NCBI GenBank assembly: GCA_903824725.1
Contig: CAIJXU010000064.1
Coordinates: forward strand, 186,001-250,000
Length of the DNA: 64,000 nucleotides
Reading direction: 5' to 3'
DNA from: an uncultured Bacteroidota bacterium
GTDB lineage: Bacteria > Bacteroidota > Bacteroidia > Chitinophagales > Chitinophagaceae
Under the pieces are notes generated by a model. It was not told the origin of the DNA. It saw nothing but the letters and a program-made list of their open reading frames with translations, and did no database searches. Shown piece by piece: positions 27,738-36,361 of the stretch. Within the stretch, counting starts at the first letter, position 1; every line of letters begins with the position of its first letter. The position numbers were made by a program, and so were the translations under genes.

Positions 27738-28643
27738 ATGGCAGTCATTAAAGTGGAAAATATCAGTAAGCATTTTGGCCAACTAAAAGCGGTGGATCAG
27801 CTAAGCTTTGAAGTGGAGGCTGGGCAGGTCTTTGGTTTTTTGGGACAAAATGGATCGGGTAAAAGTACCACGATTCGTATGCTTTTATCATTAATCCATC
27901 CTAGTAGTGGAAGCATTGAATTGTTTGGAAAGTCAATACAAAAAAACAGAGCTGCTATTTTAGAACAAGTGGGTGCGATTATAGAGAGACCCGATTTATA
28001 CCCTTATTTAAGTGCAACCGAGCATTTACAATTATTTGCCAAAGTAAGAAAACAAAAGGTAGAGGCCAATCGTATTACTAAAACCTTAGAACAAGTAGGG
28101 TTAGCCCAGCGTGCGCAGGATAAAGTGCAAACCTTTTCATTAGGGATGAAGCAGCGTTTAGGGATTGCGATTGCTTTAGTGCATAACCCAAGCTTAATTA
28201 TTTTAGATGAGCCTACCAATGGATTAGACCCACAAGGGATTGCAGATATTAGAGCATTGATAAAGCATCTATCTCATGAAGAAGGAAAGACGGTCTTTGT
28301 TTCCTCCCATTTACTTTCTGAGATTGAGCAAGTGGCGAACCAAATATTAATAATACATCAAGGTAAAAAAATGGTAGAGGGAATGACAAAAGAATTATTA
28401 GATCCCGAAAAAAGAGTGGTTCAAATAAAAACAATGGATGACAAACAAGCATTAGCCATCCTATTGTCGGGTAGTTTTGGTCAGTATATTTTACCTAGGG
28501 AAGAAGGCATTTTTTTAAAATTACCTGCGCATACGATTCCATTGCTTAATGAAAGCCTTATCAAGTCAGGCGTTGCGGTTATGGGTATTGAAACTAAGAA
28601 TTCTTTAGAAGATTATTTTTTACAAATTACTTCAAACGCTTAA
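27738..28643 (+). CDS. ABC-2 type transporter, ATP-binding protein
   Basis: A 301-residue ATPase with Walker A GQNGSGKS (about 36-43), signature FSLGMKQRLG, Walker B LIILDEPTNGLDPQG and switch SSHLL. A C-terminal 70-residue extension follows, as in ABC-2 exporters. The permease gene starts 2 bases after the stop. Substrate unknown; the LolA-like gene downstream suggests an envelope role. The gene starts right after the atp terminator, so it is probably transcribed from its own, unseen promoter or by read-through. Confidence 0.93.
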   Translation: MAVIKVENISKHFGQLKAVDQLSFEVEAGQVFGFLGQNGSGKSTTIRMLLSLIHPSSGSIELFGKSIQKNRAAILEQVGAIIERPDLYPYLSATEHLQLFAKVRKQKVEANRITKTLEQVGLAQRAQDKVQTFSLGMKQRLGIAIALVHNPSLIILDEPTNGLDPQGIADIRALIKHLSHEEGKTVFVSSHLLSEIEQVANQILIIHQGKKMVEGMTKELLDPEKRVVQIKTMDDKQALAILLSGSFGQYILPREEGIFLKLPAHTIPLLNESLIKSGVAVMGIETKNSLEDYFLQITSNA

Positions 28644-28645
28644 TT

Positions 28646-29521
28646 ATGTGGTCGCTCATCCAAATAGAATTATATAAAATATTTAGACGTCCTAGAACCT
28701 ATATTGCTTTTGGAGCAGTAGCTGCATTAATTGTGGTGATTCAATTGGGTTTGAAAATTGATGGAGACGCGTATGCCAATTTTTTAATGAAAGACATCAA
28801 TGATACCTTAACGGTGGATGGCAAAGTGTTAAACGGTTATTTGATTTGTTATATTTTATTGCAATTATTGTTGGTTCATGTTCCCTTGTTAGTCGCATTG
28901 ATAGCAGCAGATATGATTTCAGGGGAAGCTAATTTAGGAACGCTTCGTTTATTATTTAGCACACCCTATAGTAGAACCCATTGGGTATTGGCTAAGTTTA
29001 TTGCGGCTAGTATTTACACCATTTTGCTTTTAATATGGCTGGCCTTTTTAGCGCTATTTGTAAGTATGTGGATTTTTGGCACCGACGATTTATTTTTAAT
29101 GAAGTCTAATTATGTGGTGCTAATAGAGCAAAATGATGTGCTTTGGAGATATGTGGGTGCCTTTGTATTTGCCAGTTTTTCGTTATTAACTGTTACAAGC
29201 CTTGGTTTTTTAATGTCCAGTATGTCTAATAATTCAATTGGGCCCATAGTGGGTACCATGAGCGCCATAGTTTTTTTTACTATTCTCAGCACACTCAACA
29301 TCCCTTTATTCAACTTAGTGAAGCCTTATTTATTCACAACACATATGAATAATTGGAAAGAATTTTTTGATATTAAAGTGAACATAAATAATGAAGCCAT
29401 TAGAGGGAGTATTTTAAATATCCCTAAAATCAAAACTTCTTTGTGGGTGCTCACAATGCACATTATTTTATTTGTAACGGCCTCTGTCATTATTATTAAG
29501 AAAAAAGATATACTAAGTTAA
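28646..29521 (+). CDS. ABC-2 type transporter, permease
   Basis: A 291-residue inner-membrane protein with about six membrane helices (near 19-38, 68-92, 112-140, 168-192, 200-222 and 268-288) and the typical SGEANLGTLRLLFSTPYSR cytoplasmic loop of ABC-2 permeases between the second and third. Partner of the preceding ATPase. The next gene starts after a single base. Confidence 0.9.
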   Translation: MWSLIQIELYKIFRRPRTYIAFGAVAALIVVIQLGLKIDGDAYANFLMKDINDTLTVDGKVLNGYLICYILLQLLLVHVPLLVALIAADMISGEANLGTLRLLFSTPYSRTHWVLAKFIAASIYTILLLIWLAFLALFVSMWIFGTDDLFLMKSNYVVLIEQNDVLWRYVGAFVFASFSLLTVTSLGFLMSSMSNNSIGPIVGTMSAIVFFTILSTLNIPLFNLVKPYLFTTHMNNWKEFFDIKVNINNEAIRGSILNIPKIKTSLWVLTMHIILFVTASVIIIKKKDILS

Positions 29522-29522
29522 G

Positions 29523-30236
29523 ATGCGAATGAAAAAGTTTAAAAATATTATATTGTACTGTACTTTATTGAACAGCATTTTATTTATTTCTTTCAATGGG
29601 ATGGCTCAAGCCAATCCTTTAATTGAAAGGGTGAGTCAAAAATTGGGGCTAGTGAACGACTATGTGGCAGAAGGGGTCATGAAAACAGATGTTTCTTTTA
29701 TTAAAGCTTCTCTTGGAAAAGTAAAAGTGTATTTTAAAAAGCCCAATTTATTAAAAGTAAAAAAAGAGGGAGGTATTTCCTTGTTGCCTAGGGGCGGGGT
29801 CTCTCTTACGATCAATACTTTATTAAATACAAAACAATACACCACCATCGCCGCAGGCAGTCAAGTTTTAAATGGTAAAAACCTGACGGTCATTAAATTA
29901 ATCCCTACGGATGATAATTTGGATTGGGTCATATCTACCTTATGGATTGATCCTATAGAGGCACTAGTGTATAAGACCGCTACCACCACTAAGGAAAATG
30001 GAAGTTATGAAATCACAATGCAATATGGTGAATATGCAAATCAGGGACTAGCCAGTAAAATAATTTTTAGTTTTAATACCAAGGATTACAAATTACCCAA
30101 TGGAATTACATTAGAATTTGGAGATGAAGAACCAGCATCTAAACAAAAAGCACTCAAAAATAAAAAAGGCACCATTGAAATATCTTATTCGAAGTATACT
30201 ATTAACAAAGGTATACCTGCCTCTATTTTTAATTAA
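29523..30236 (+). CDS. LolA-like outer-membrane lipoprotein carrier domain protein
   Basis: A 237-residue periplasmic protein. Signal peptide about 1-29 (ending MAQA). The mature part shows a LolA/LolB-type pattern of amphipathic strands (KVKVYFKKPNLLKVKKEGG, TLWIDPIEALVYKTATTT, YEITMQYGEY). Such proteins carry lipoproteins or other lipids across the periplasm. Tight linkage to the ABC-2 pair suggests that the three work together on an envelope substrate; this is inference. Confidence 0.75.
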   Translation: MRMKKFKNIILYCTLLNSILFISFNGMAQANPLIERVSQKLGLVNDYVAEGVMKTDVSFIKASLGKVKVYFKKPNLLKVKKEGGISLLPRGGVSLTINTLLNTKQYTTIAAGSQVLNGKNLTVIKLIPTDDNLDWVISTLWIDPIEALVYKTATTTKENGSYEITMQYGEYANQGLASKIIFSFNTKDYKLPNGITLEFGDEEPASKQKALKNKKGTIEISYSKYTINKGIPASIFN

Positions 30237-30253
30237 TTTTATTATATTGCGTC

Positions 30254-30892
30254 ATGTCTAAAAAATTATTTTTCTTTTTTACATTGTTCATTATTCAAAC
30301 TAGCTACTCGCAAGTGGGCTCTTTCCAAAAAAAAATGGAAGAAGCCGTTGCCTTTTTTGATCAAGCAAAAACGCAGGATCAAACGACAGTTGCTTTTAGT
30401 AAAATGGAAGCATTGTATAAAATGGATCCTAGTCAGTGGCTGCCTGCTTATTATGCCACCTTAATTAAGGCGAGAATGAGTATTAAAAAAATGGGGAATC
30501 CTGATATGCTTGCTGATGAGGCTTTAGCTTGGTTGACGAAAACAAAAGCCCTACATAATAGCGATGAAGTAGCCTGTATCGAAAGTTTTGCCTATACTGC
30601 AAAAATGGCGGTGAACCCTACTTTCAGGTGGAAGAGTTATGAGAAAAGAATTAATAATCCATTGACTTTTGCATTAGGATTAAATAAAAATAATCCCCGA
30701 ATATATACACTTCAAGCAAGCCTTTTATATCGTATGCCAGGTTGGTTTGGAGGAGGTTGTAAGTCATCATTACCCTTAGCTCAAAAAGCTAAATTAATAT
30801 TTGATGCACAAAAAAATGATTTTACAGTAATGCCACATTGGGGAAGACCCATCATTAATGAAATTATGAATGGCTGCCCAGTATCAGAATAG
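30254..30892 (+). CDS. secreted TPR-like protein of unknown function
   Basis: A 212-residue protein with a signal peptide (about 1-19, ending SYS). The rest is helical, with TPR-like repeats (AVAFFDQAKTQDQ, NNPRIYTLQASLLYRMPGWFGGG) and a Gly-rich GGGC near residue 173. Four Cys might form disulfides. It follows the LolA-like gene by 17 bases and may belong to the same envelope operon. Function not recognised. Confidence 0.65.
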   Translation: MSKKLFFFFTLFIIQTSYSQVGSFQKKMEEAVAFFDQAKTQDQTTVAFSKMEALYKMDPSQWLPAYYATLIKARMSIKKMGNPDMLADEALAWLTKTKALHNSDEVACIESFAYTAKMAVNPTFRWKSYEKRINNPLTFALGLNKNNPRIYTLQASLLYRMPGWFGGGCKSSLPLAQKAKLIFDAQKNDFTVMPHWGRPIINEIMNGCPVSE

Positions 30893-30893
30893 A

Positions 30894-31994
30894 TTAACCT
30901 TCATTTTCATATAGCCTTTCGTCCACTGCATTGGCAAACATGCGTGCGCTAATTTTCTTAAGTGGATTTAAGCGCATATCGGTATATCCTTTTCGAGCAT
31001 AAATAATTCGGACACATTCAAATAAAGCAGCTGTAAAGGAACTCGAATCGGCTTTATTTTTACCCGCAATATCAAAGGCAGTGCCATGATCCGGGCTAGT
31101 GCGGACAATAGGAAGTCCTGCTGTATAATTAACGCCTTCGCCAAATGCCAATGATTTAAAGGGTATTAAACCTTGATCGTGATACATGGCAAGAACGCCA
31201 TCAAATTTTTCATGTTGACCTCTGGCAAAAAAAGCATCTGCAGAATAAGGTCCAAAAACAAGCATTTGATTTTTACTTTCTTTAATGGCGGGTTTAATAA
31301 CTTCAATTTCTTCTTTACCAATTAATCCGTCGTCACCTGCATGTGGGTTTAATGCCAATACTGCAATTCGTGGTTTAATGATGCCAAAATCTTTTTGTAA
31401 ACTTTCATTTAAGATGTTTAGCTTTTGTTTTATTTTATCTTTGGTAATGTATTGCGTTACCTCTTGTATTGTAATATGTTCGGTAACCAAAGCCATTCTT
31501 AAATTTTCAGCAACCAATAACATTAGGTTTTCAATATTTCCAAAGGCACTTTGTAAATAAGGAGTATGGCCACTGAATTGAAAATTAGGAGACTGAATAT
31601 TTTTTTTATGAATTGGTGCCGTCACTAATCCATCTATTTGTTTATTTTTTAAAGCTTCTACTGCTTTTTCTAAAGAAAGTAGTGCATATTTCCCGCCTAT
31701 ATCGGTTAGTTCACCTGGGGTGATATTGACTTCTTCCTCCCAACAATTCACTAAATTGACTTGTTTTGGGTTTAATTTATTAAGGTCGGTAACGCTCGCA
31801 AAATTGATGGGAAATTCAGGTAAACCCTTACGGTAAAATTGAAGACTTTTATTGTTGGCAAATACCACTGGAACCATAAAGTCCAATACCCTGCTATCAG
31901 ATAGTGATTTAATGATTACTTCAATGCCAATACCATTTAAATCACCACAAGTGATGCCAATAATAGGTTTTCTGATGTCAGGGTTCATGTCCAT
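30894..31994 (-). CDS. pdxA: 4-hydroxythreonine-4-phosphate dehydrogenase
   Basis: Vitamin B6 synthesis (DXP-dependent route): oxidises 4-phosphohydroxy-threonine with NAD. Motifs: ITCGDLNGIGIEV at the N-terminus, APIHKKNIQ, FSGHTPYLQ (metal His), LALNPHAGDDG, MYHDQGLIPFK and TSPDHGTAFDIAG. I chose the ATG at 31994 (366 residues); 31988 is equally possible. The longer frame to 32063 would overlap rsmA and its extra 23 residues are not PdxA-like. Divergent from rsmA. Confidence 0.95.
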   Translation of the reverse strand: MDMNPDIRKPIIGITCGDLNGIGIEVIIKSLSDSRVLDFMVPVVFANNKSLQFYRKGLPEFPINFASVTDLNKLNPKQVNLVNCWEEEVNITPGELTDIGGKYALLSLEKAVEALKNKQIDGLVTAPIHKKNIQSPNFQFSGHTPYLQSAFGNIENLMLLVAENLRMALVTEHITIQEVTQYITKDKIKQKLNILNESLQKDFGIIKPRIAVLALNPHAGDDGLIGKEEIEVIKPAIKESKNQMLVFGPYSADAFFARGQHEKFDGVLAMYHDQGLIPFKSLAFGEGVNYTAGLPIVRTSPDHGTAFDIAGKNKADSSSFTAALFECVRIIYARKGYTDMRLNPLKKISARMFANAVDERLYENEG

Positions 31995-32026
31995 TTGATT
32001 AGGCTGTAAAAGTACGCACAAAAACC

Positions 32027-32034
32027 TAACTTTG
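32027..32034 (+). promoter_or_regulatory. -7 box directly before rsmA
   Basis: TAACTTTG, an exact match ending four bases before the rsmA ATG, so transcription should begin at or next to the start codon. Confidence 0.65.
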
Positions 32035-32038
32035 CTAC

Positions 32039-32803
32039 ATGCAGTACACGCTAAAAAAGTCATTAGGCCAGCACTTTCTAAAGGATTCTTCGGTTTGTAT
32101 CAAGATAAAGGAGGCTTTGCTTGAACAAGATATAGCCCAATTGTTAGAGGTAGGGCCAGGGGGTGGGGCCTTGACTCAATATATTCATTCCATTGCTTCC
32201 AAGGAATTTAAAGCCATTGAACTAGACACGGAAAAAGTCAACTTTTTATTGCACACTTATCCCGAATTACAAGGAAAAATTATCAATGATGATTTTTTAA
32301 ATATTGCACCTCCATTTACAGATGAATTTGTGGTGGTGGGCAATTTCCCATATAATATTTCGACTCAAATTGTATTTAAAGTTTTGGATTGGAAAATGCA
32401 AGTACCTCAATTAGTGGGTATGTTTCAAAAGGAAGTAGCAGAACGTATTGCTGCTTCGCCCAATTCAAAAGCATATGGCATATTAAGTGTTTTAACTCAG
32501 GCTTTTTATGATGTCACTTATTTATTTGATGTTCCTCCAGAATCCTTTACACCTCCACCTAAAGTAATGAGCGGGGTGATTCAAATGAAAAGAAAAAACA
32601 TTTTTCCTAATATGGCTTCTGAAAAAAGTTTTTATCATATTGTAAAAATGGCATTTGGACAAAGACGAAAAATGCTTAGGAATCCATTGAAGCCTTATTT
32701 TACAACAGCGCAACTAGAGGATCCTATCTTTACCAAGCGTGCCGAAAATTTAACTTTTGAGGACTTCGCCGAACTCACATTTAAAATGCACAACGATAAA
32801 TAA
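32039..32803 (+). CDS. rsmA: 16S rRNA (adenine1518-N6/adenine1519-N6)-dimethyltransferase
   Basis: Also called KsgA; dimethylates two adjacent adenines near the 3' end of 16S rRNA late in 30S assembly. The 254 residues begin MQYTLKKSLGQHFLKD, with SAM-site LEVGPGGGALT, DFLNI and catalytic GNFPYNIS, then the C-terminal PPPKVMSGV and FGQRRKML. The ATG is fixed by the conserved N-terminus and lies just after an exact -7 box, suggesting a leaderless mRNA. The dehydrogenase gene starts one base after the stop. Confidence 0.97.
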   Translation: MQYTLKKSLGQHFLKDSSVCIKIKEALLEQDIAQLLEVGPGGGALTQYIHSIASKEFKAIELDTEKVNFLLHTYPELQGKIINDDFLNIAPPFTDEFVVVGNFPYNISTQIVFKVLDWKMQVPQLVGMFQKEVAERIAASPNSKAYGILSVLTQAFYDVTYLFDVPPESFTPPPKVMSGVIQMKRKNIFPNMASEKSFYHIVKMAFGQRRKMLRNPLKPYFTTAQLEDPIFTKRAENLTFEDFAELTFKMHNDK

Positions 32804-32804
32804 T

Positions 32805-33734
32805 ATGGCTAATAATATTATCATTACTGCACCTGCTCATCCATTTTTAATGGAAACCCTAAATCAAAAAGGGTTCGAAGTGATTTATGAACCCGATATC
32901 ACTTACGATGGATTATCGAAAATAATAAATACAGCATCGGGTTTAATTGTCACCACTCGATTAAAAATAGACGCTTCTATTTTAGACAAAGCGGTTCAAT
33001 TAAAATGGATTGGTCGTATTGGGAGTGGTATGGAATTAATTGATACTCATTATGCGTCATCAAAAAATATTCAATGTGAAAGTAGTCCCGAAGGTAATTG
33101 CACCACAGTAGGTGAACATTGCTTGGGGTTATTATTAAGTTTAATGAATCGTATACATCATTCCTATGATGAAATTAAAATGGGTAAATGGCTAAGAGAT
33201 AGTAATAGAGCAGATGAACTCACAGGTAAAAAAGTAGGTATCATTGGTTTTGGAAATACAGGAGCGGCTTTCGCAAAACTATTATCCGGATTTGATGTTC
33301 AAATTTTAGCTCATGATATTTATAAAACTAATTTTGATACAGCGCAAATAAAACAAGTTAGCTTACAACAAATTCAGAAAGAGGCTGATGTGATAAGTTT
33401 GCATTTGCCCTTGACCTCCCTAACGCGTTACTATGCCAATGATTCTTTTTTTGAATCTTGCCAACAATCCCCCTATTTTTTGAGCACTTGTAGGGGTGGG
33501 GTCACGGACACGGCAGCCTTATTGAAAGCCATTCAAAATCAATTAGTTAGAGGAGCAGGTCTTGATGTACTTGAAAATGAGCAATTAGCCACTTATTCGA
33601 CCCAAGAGCAAGCTTTATTGCAGCAATTAATAGCTTGTCCAAATTTCATTCTAACGCCCCATATTGCGGGCTATAGCCATGAAGCGTATCTAAAAATGGC
33701 CAAAATCCTATTGGAGAAATTAGGTATTATTTGA
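32805..33734 (+). CDS. D-isomer-specific 2-hydroxyacid dehydrogenase
   Basis: A 309-residue NAD-dependent dehydrogenase of the SerA/GyaR type. Nucleotide fold GIIGFGNTGAAFA (about 146-158). Catalytic Arg in TCRGGVTDT, Glu in DVLENEQ and His in LTPHIAGYS are all present. No ACT domain, so it may be phosphoglycerate dehydrogenase or another 2-hydroxyacid enzyme. I chose ATG 32805, one base after the rsmA stop; the longer frame overlaps rsmA. Confidence 0.88.
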   Translation: MANNIIITAPAHPFLMETLNQKGFEVIYEPDITYDGLSKIINTASGLIVTTRLKIDASILDKAVQLKWIGRIGSGMELIDTHYASSKNIQCESSPEGNCTTVGEHCLGLLLSLMNRIHHSYDEIKMGKWLRDSNRADELTGKKVGIIGFGNTGAAFAKLLSGFDVQILAHDIYKTNFDTAQIKQVSLQQIQKEADVISLHLPLTSLTRYYANDSFFESCQQSPYFLSTCRGGVTDTAALLKAIQNQLVRGAGLDVLENEQLATYSTQEQALLQQLIACPNFILTPHIAGYSHEAYLKMAKILLEKLGII

Positions 33735-33745
33735 GCTTAATTTAA

Positions 33746-33753
33746 TATATTTG
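33746..33753 (+). promoter_or_regulatory. -7 box of the greA promoter, upstream of a leader terminator
   Basis: TATATTTG, an exact match. The predicted transcription start (about 33758-33760) falls at the foot of a terminator hairpin, 53 or so bases before greA. Confidence 0.6.
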
Positions 33754-33760
33754 TAATGTG

Positions 33761-33794
33761 CAACGCTACAATTATGTGGCGTTGTATTTTTTTT
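33761..33794 (+). terminator. intrinsic terminator in the greA leader
   Basis: Stem CAACGCTAC (33761-33769) with GTGGCGTTG (33776-33784), one G-U pair, loop AATTAT, then eight T at 33787-33794. It lies between the greA -7 box and the greA ATG. It may attenuate greA (see findings) or simply end the rsmA transcript. Confidence 0.8.
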
Positions 33795-33812
33795 ATAACT
33801 AAACTGAAGGGT

Positions 33813-34289
33813 ATGAGTGAAATGAATATGTATGTCACACAGCAGACATTTGATAAAATGCGTGAAGAATTGCAAAAGATGAAATCGATAGATCGTCCTG
33901 CAGCATCTAGGGCTATTGCAGAAGCAAGAGAAAAAGGGGATTTAAAGGAAAATGCAGAATATGATGCAGCTAAGGAAGCGCAGGGTATGTTGGAGGCAAA
34001 AATAAAACAACATGAAGCTGCGATTTCAAATGCCAAAATTGTAGATACCAGTACGATTGATACAAGTAAGGTGACGATTTTAACAAAAGTGACCATTACC
34101 AATCATGCAACAAAAAAAACGATTACTTATCAATTAGTGGGCGAAAAAGAAGCGGATTTAAAAGCAGGTAAAATTTCGGCATCTTCACCCATCGGCAGGG
34201 GGCTATTAGGAAAAAAAATTGGAGAAGTAGCGGAAGTGATCGCGCCTAATGGAAGTATGAAATTCACGATTGAAAATATTACAATATAA
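33813..34289 (+). CDS. greA: transcription elongation factor GreA
   Basis: Rescues backtracked RNA polymerase by stimulating transcript cleavage. The 158 residues show the N-terminal coiled coil with acidic tip (EAREKGDLKENAEYDAAKEAQ) and the C-terminal domain ending SPIGRGLLGKKIGEVAEV. I start at ATG 33813; in-frame ATGs at 33822 and 33828 are alternatives, and the frame upstream to 33756 is encoded by the leader hairpin. Monocistronic: terminators lie on both sides. Confidence 0.96.
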   Translation: MSEMNMYVTQQTFDKMREELQKMKSIDRPAASRAIAEAREKGDLKENAEYDAAKEAQGMLEAKIKQHEAAISNAKIVDTSTIDTSKVTILTKVTITNHATKKTITYQLVGEKEADLKAGKISASSPIGRGLLGKKIGEVAEVIAPNGSMKFTIENITI

Positions 34290-34314
34290 AAGTCAATCCA
34301 ACTTTTCAAAATTG

Positions 34315-34354
34315 ACAAAGCGTTCACTTTAATTGGTGAGCGCTTTGTTTTTTT
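34315..34354 (+). terminator. intrinsic terminator of greA
   Basis: 13-base stem (ACAAAGCGTTCAC with GTGAGCGCTTTGT, one T-G pair), 8-base loop, followed by a run of T. It begins 25 bases after the greA stop. Confidence 0.88.
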
Positions 34355-34382
34355 AGTTAAATTAGTATTTCAATACAATATT

Positions 34383-34772
34383 ATGACCCTATTTACTAAA
34401 ATTATCCAAGGCGAAATTCCTTGCTATAAAATAGCAGAGTCTGAATTATTCTTCGCTTTTTTAGATATTTTTCCATTGCAAAAAGGACATACTTTAATTG
34501 TACCTAAAACAGAAGTTGATAAAATTTTTGATTTGCCGGATGCTTTTTTAAGTGAGCTACTTTTGTTTGCCAAGCCAATAGCAAAAGCCATTGAAGCCAG
34601 CTTTGATTGCAATCGAGTAGGCATGGTGACTGTGGGATTGGAAGTGCCTCATGCCCATTTGCATTTAATACCTATTAATGTTGCGGCTGATATGGAGTTT
34701 TCTGCTCCCAAGTTGCAGTTGACAAAGGAGGAATTTATAGAAATTCAACAAAAAATAGTAAGTCATTTATAA
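34383..34772 (+). CDS. HIT family nucleotide hydrolase
   Basis: A 129-residue histidine-triad protein of the HinT type, with FTKIIQGEIPCYKI near the N-terminus and the active-site motif PHAHLHLIP near residues 96-104. Such enzymes hydrolyse nucleoside phosphoramidates. Normal length. It converges with ruvC, with 14 bases between the stops. Confidence 0.93.
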   Translation: MTLFTKIIQGEIPCYKIAESELFFAFLDIFPLQKGHTLIVPKTEVDKIFDLPDAFLSELLLFAKPIAKAIEASFDCNRVGMVTVGLEVPHAHLHLIPINVAADMEFSAPKLQLTKEEFIEIQQKIVSHL

Positions 34773-34786
34773 TTATTGGTAATCCC

Positions 34787-35374
34787 TTATTTCAATTTTA
34801 GTCGTCCTGGGTTTTTGGTAATAAATTGATCCCAGCTATTTGATTTTTTTGAACTTTTTTTTCCTTTAATTAATTTAACAGAAGGTAATAGGGGGCCGCT
34901 CATTTGATAATAATGACAAAGGGCCACACCCAATGCATCGGTAGCATCAAAATACGCAGGCTTTTGTTTTAAATCTAAAATACGCTCAAGCATTTTCCAT
35001 ACCATATCCTTATCTGCATTGCCATTTCCAGTAATGGATTGCTTCACTTTTTTAGGGGCGTATTCGGTGACAGGTAAATTATAATGCATGGCAGCAGCGA
35101 TGGCCACCCCTTGTGCCCGTCCTAATTTAAGCATGCTTTGTACATTCTTGCCAAAAAAAGGAGCTTCGATGGCAAACTGTTCCGGATGATACTTGTCAAT
35201 GAGTTCAATGATCTTTGCATGGATAAGCTGTAGACGAGCATAAATATCTTTTTCCTTAGTGAGCTTAAGTACATCCATATGTATCAGTGTAGGATGCGCA
35301 CCGCCTTTTAAAACAGCGAAACCTAGTATTTGTGTACCTGGGTCAATTCCTAAAATAATGGGTGTTTTTGACAT
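34787..35374 (-). CDS. ruvC: Holliday junction resolvase RuvC
   Basis: Endonuclease that cuts recombination junctions moved by RuvAB; ruvB lies 11 kb away at 46.5 kb. The 195 residues have the RNase H-like acidic site: Asp in ILGIDPGTQ, Glu in AIEAPFFGKN, and late Asp residues in NADKDMV and DATDALGVALCH. I start at ATG 35374; the TTG at 35380 is less likely. A one-mismatch -7 box (TAACTTTA, 35381-35388) lies six bases upstream, suggesting a leaderless mRNA. Confidence 0.96.
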   Translation of the reverse strand: MSKTPIILGIDPGTQILGFAVLKGGAHPTLIHMDVLKLTKEKDIYARLQLIHAKIIELIDKYHPEQFAIEAPFFGKNVQSMLKLGRAQGVAIAAAMHYNLPVTEYAPKKVKQSITGNGNADKDMVWKMLERILDLKQKPAYFDATDALGVALCHYYQMSGPLLPSVKLIKGKKSSKKSNSWDQFITKNPGRLKLK

Positions 35375-35408
35375 TTGCAATAAAGTTACATATATGATGG
35401 CAAATTCC

Positions 35409-35416
35409 GAACTTTG
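35409..35416 (+). promoter_or_regulatory. -7-like box directly before the flippase-like gene
   Basis: GAACTTTG, one mismatch from TAnnTTTG, ending six bases before the ATG at 35423. Confidence 0.4.
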
Positions 35417-35422
35417 CTCCCT

Positions 35423-36340
35423 ATGAATGAGGCACTCATCAATCGGTTGCGATCCATTGGCAATAAGTCCGTTGGCTTTATCTTATTTGTAATTTGCTTA
35501 TTAGCTATTTATAATAAGGTGCTGCATAATGAAAATTTGAATCAATATAGTGCTGATATTAAAATACAACTTGGTAAAATTAGCCTAGTGGAGTGGGTCG
35601 TTTTATTAATACTTTTTTTGTGCAATTATTTAATGGAGGCAATAAAATGGAAGTCTTTATTAGCATCTTGGCATCCCATTTCAATCATTGAATCCTTCAA
35701 ATCGGTATTAGTAGGGCAAGCTTTTGCCTTTTTTACCCCTGTTCGTTCTGGAGATTATGTAGGCCGCATTTTATGGTTGCCTAGTGGCAGTAAAATGAAA
35801 GGACTTGCACAAATGGCTTGGTCTTCTTATGCACAATTATTAATTACATTAGGGCTAGGAAGCGTCGCTCTTTTTTTTAATTTGCCTTTTTTTTCATGGT
35901 TAAAATGGGTGGCACCCTTTATTACGGTTGGTGCTTTTATGCTGTATTTTCATCCAGGTTATTTTAAAGGGTGGTTAAAAAAATTAACCACATTACAAAT
36001 TGACAATACACTAAAAATTAAATTAATCATATTATCCTTGTTTAAGTATATGTTTTTTGTATTACAGTATACTTGGGTTGTAAATAGGCTTCAAATACCT
36101 ATCTCTTTTCTGGATTTATGGATTGCCCTAGGGGTGCTTTTTTTGGCCTTAAGCATCATTCCTGCCATCAGCATTACGGATTTAGTGATACGTGGGCAGC
36201 TTATTGTATTATTGCTTGAGCCATGGTATACCAATAGTTTAATGTTGATTTGTTTAAGTACCATTATATGGTTAGTTAATTTTTTATTACCAGCCTTATT
36301 TGGAGCTATATTATTATTGAAATTCCGCTTAAAACAATAA
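35423..36340 (+). CDS. flippase-like integral membrane protein (LPG_synthase_TM/UPF0104 type)
   Basis: A 305-residue inner-membrane protein with seven or eight membrane helices and the pattern of the lysylphosphatidylglycerol-synthase membrane domain family (EAIKWKSLL, SVLVGQAFAFFTPVRSGDYVGRIL). There is no catalytic synthase domain. Members are thought to move lipids; the substrate is unknown here. I chose ATG 35423; the frame opens at a TTG inside the -7-like box. The DUF3108-like gene follows after 21 bases. Confidence 0.8.
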   Translation: MNEALINRLRSIGNKSVGFILFVICLLAIYNKVLHNENLNQYSADIKIQLGKISLVEWVVLLILFLCNYLMEAIKWKSLLASWHPISIIESFKSVLVGQAFAFFTPVRSGDYVGRILWLPSGSKMKGLAQMAWSSYAQLLITLGLGSVALFFNLPFFSWLKWVAPFITVGAFMLYFHPGYFKGWLKKLTTLQIDNTLKIKLIILSLFKYMFFVLQYTWVVNRLQIPISFLDLWIALGVLFLALSIIPAISITDLVIRGQLIVLLLEPWYTNSLMLICLSTIIWLVNFLLPALFGAILLLKFRLKQ

Positions 36341-36361
36341 TTTTACAACCAATCTATTTGT

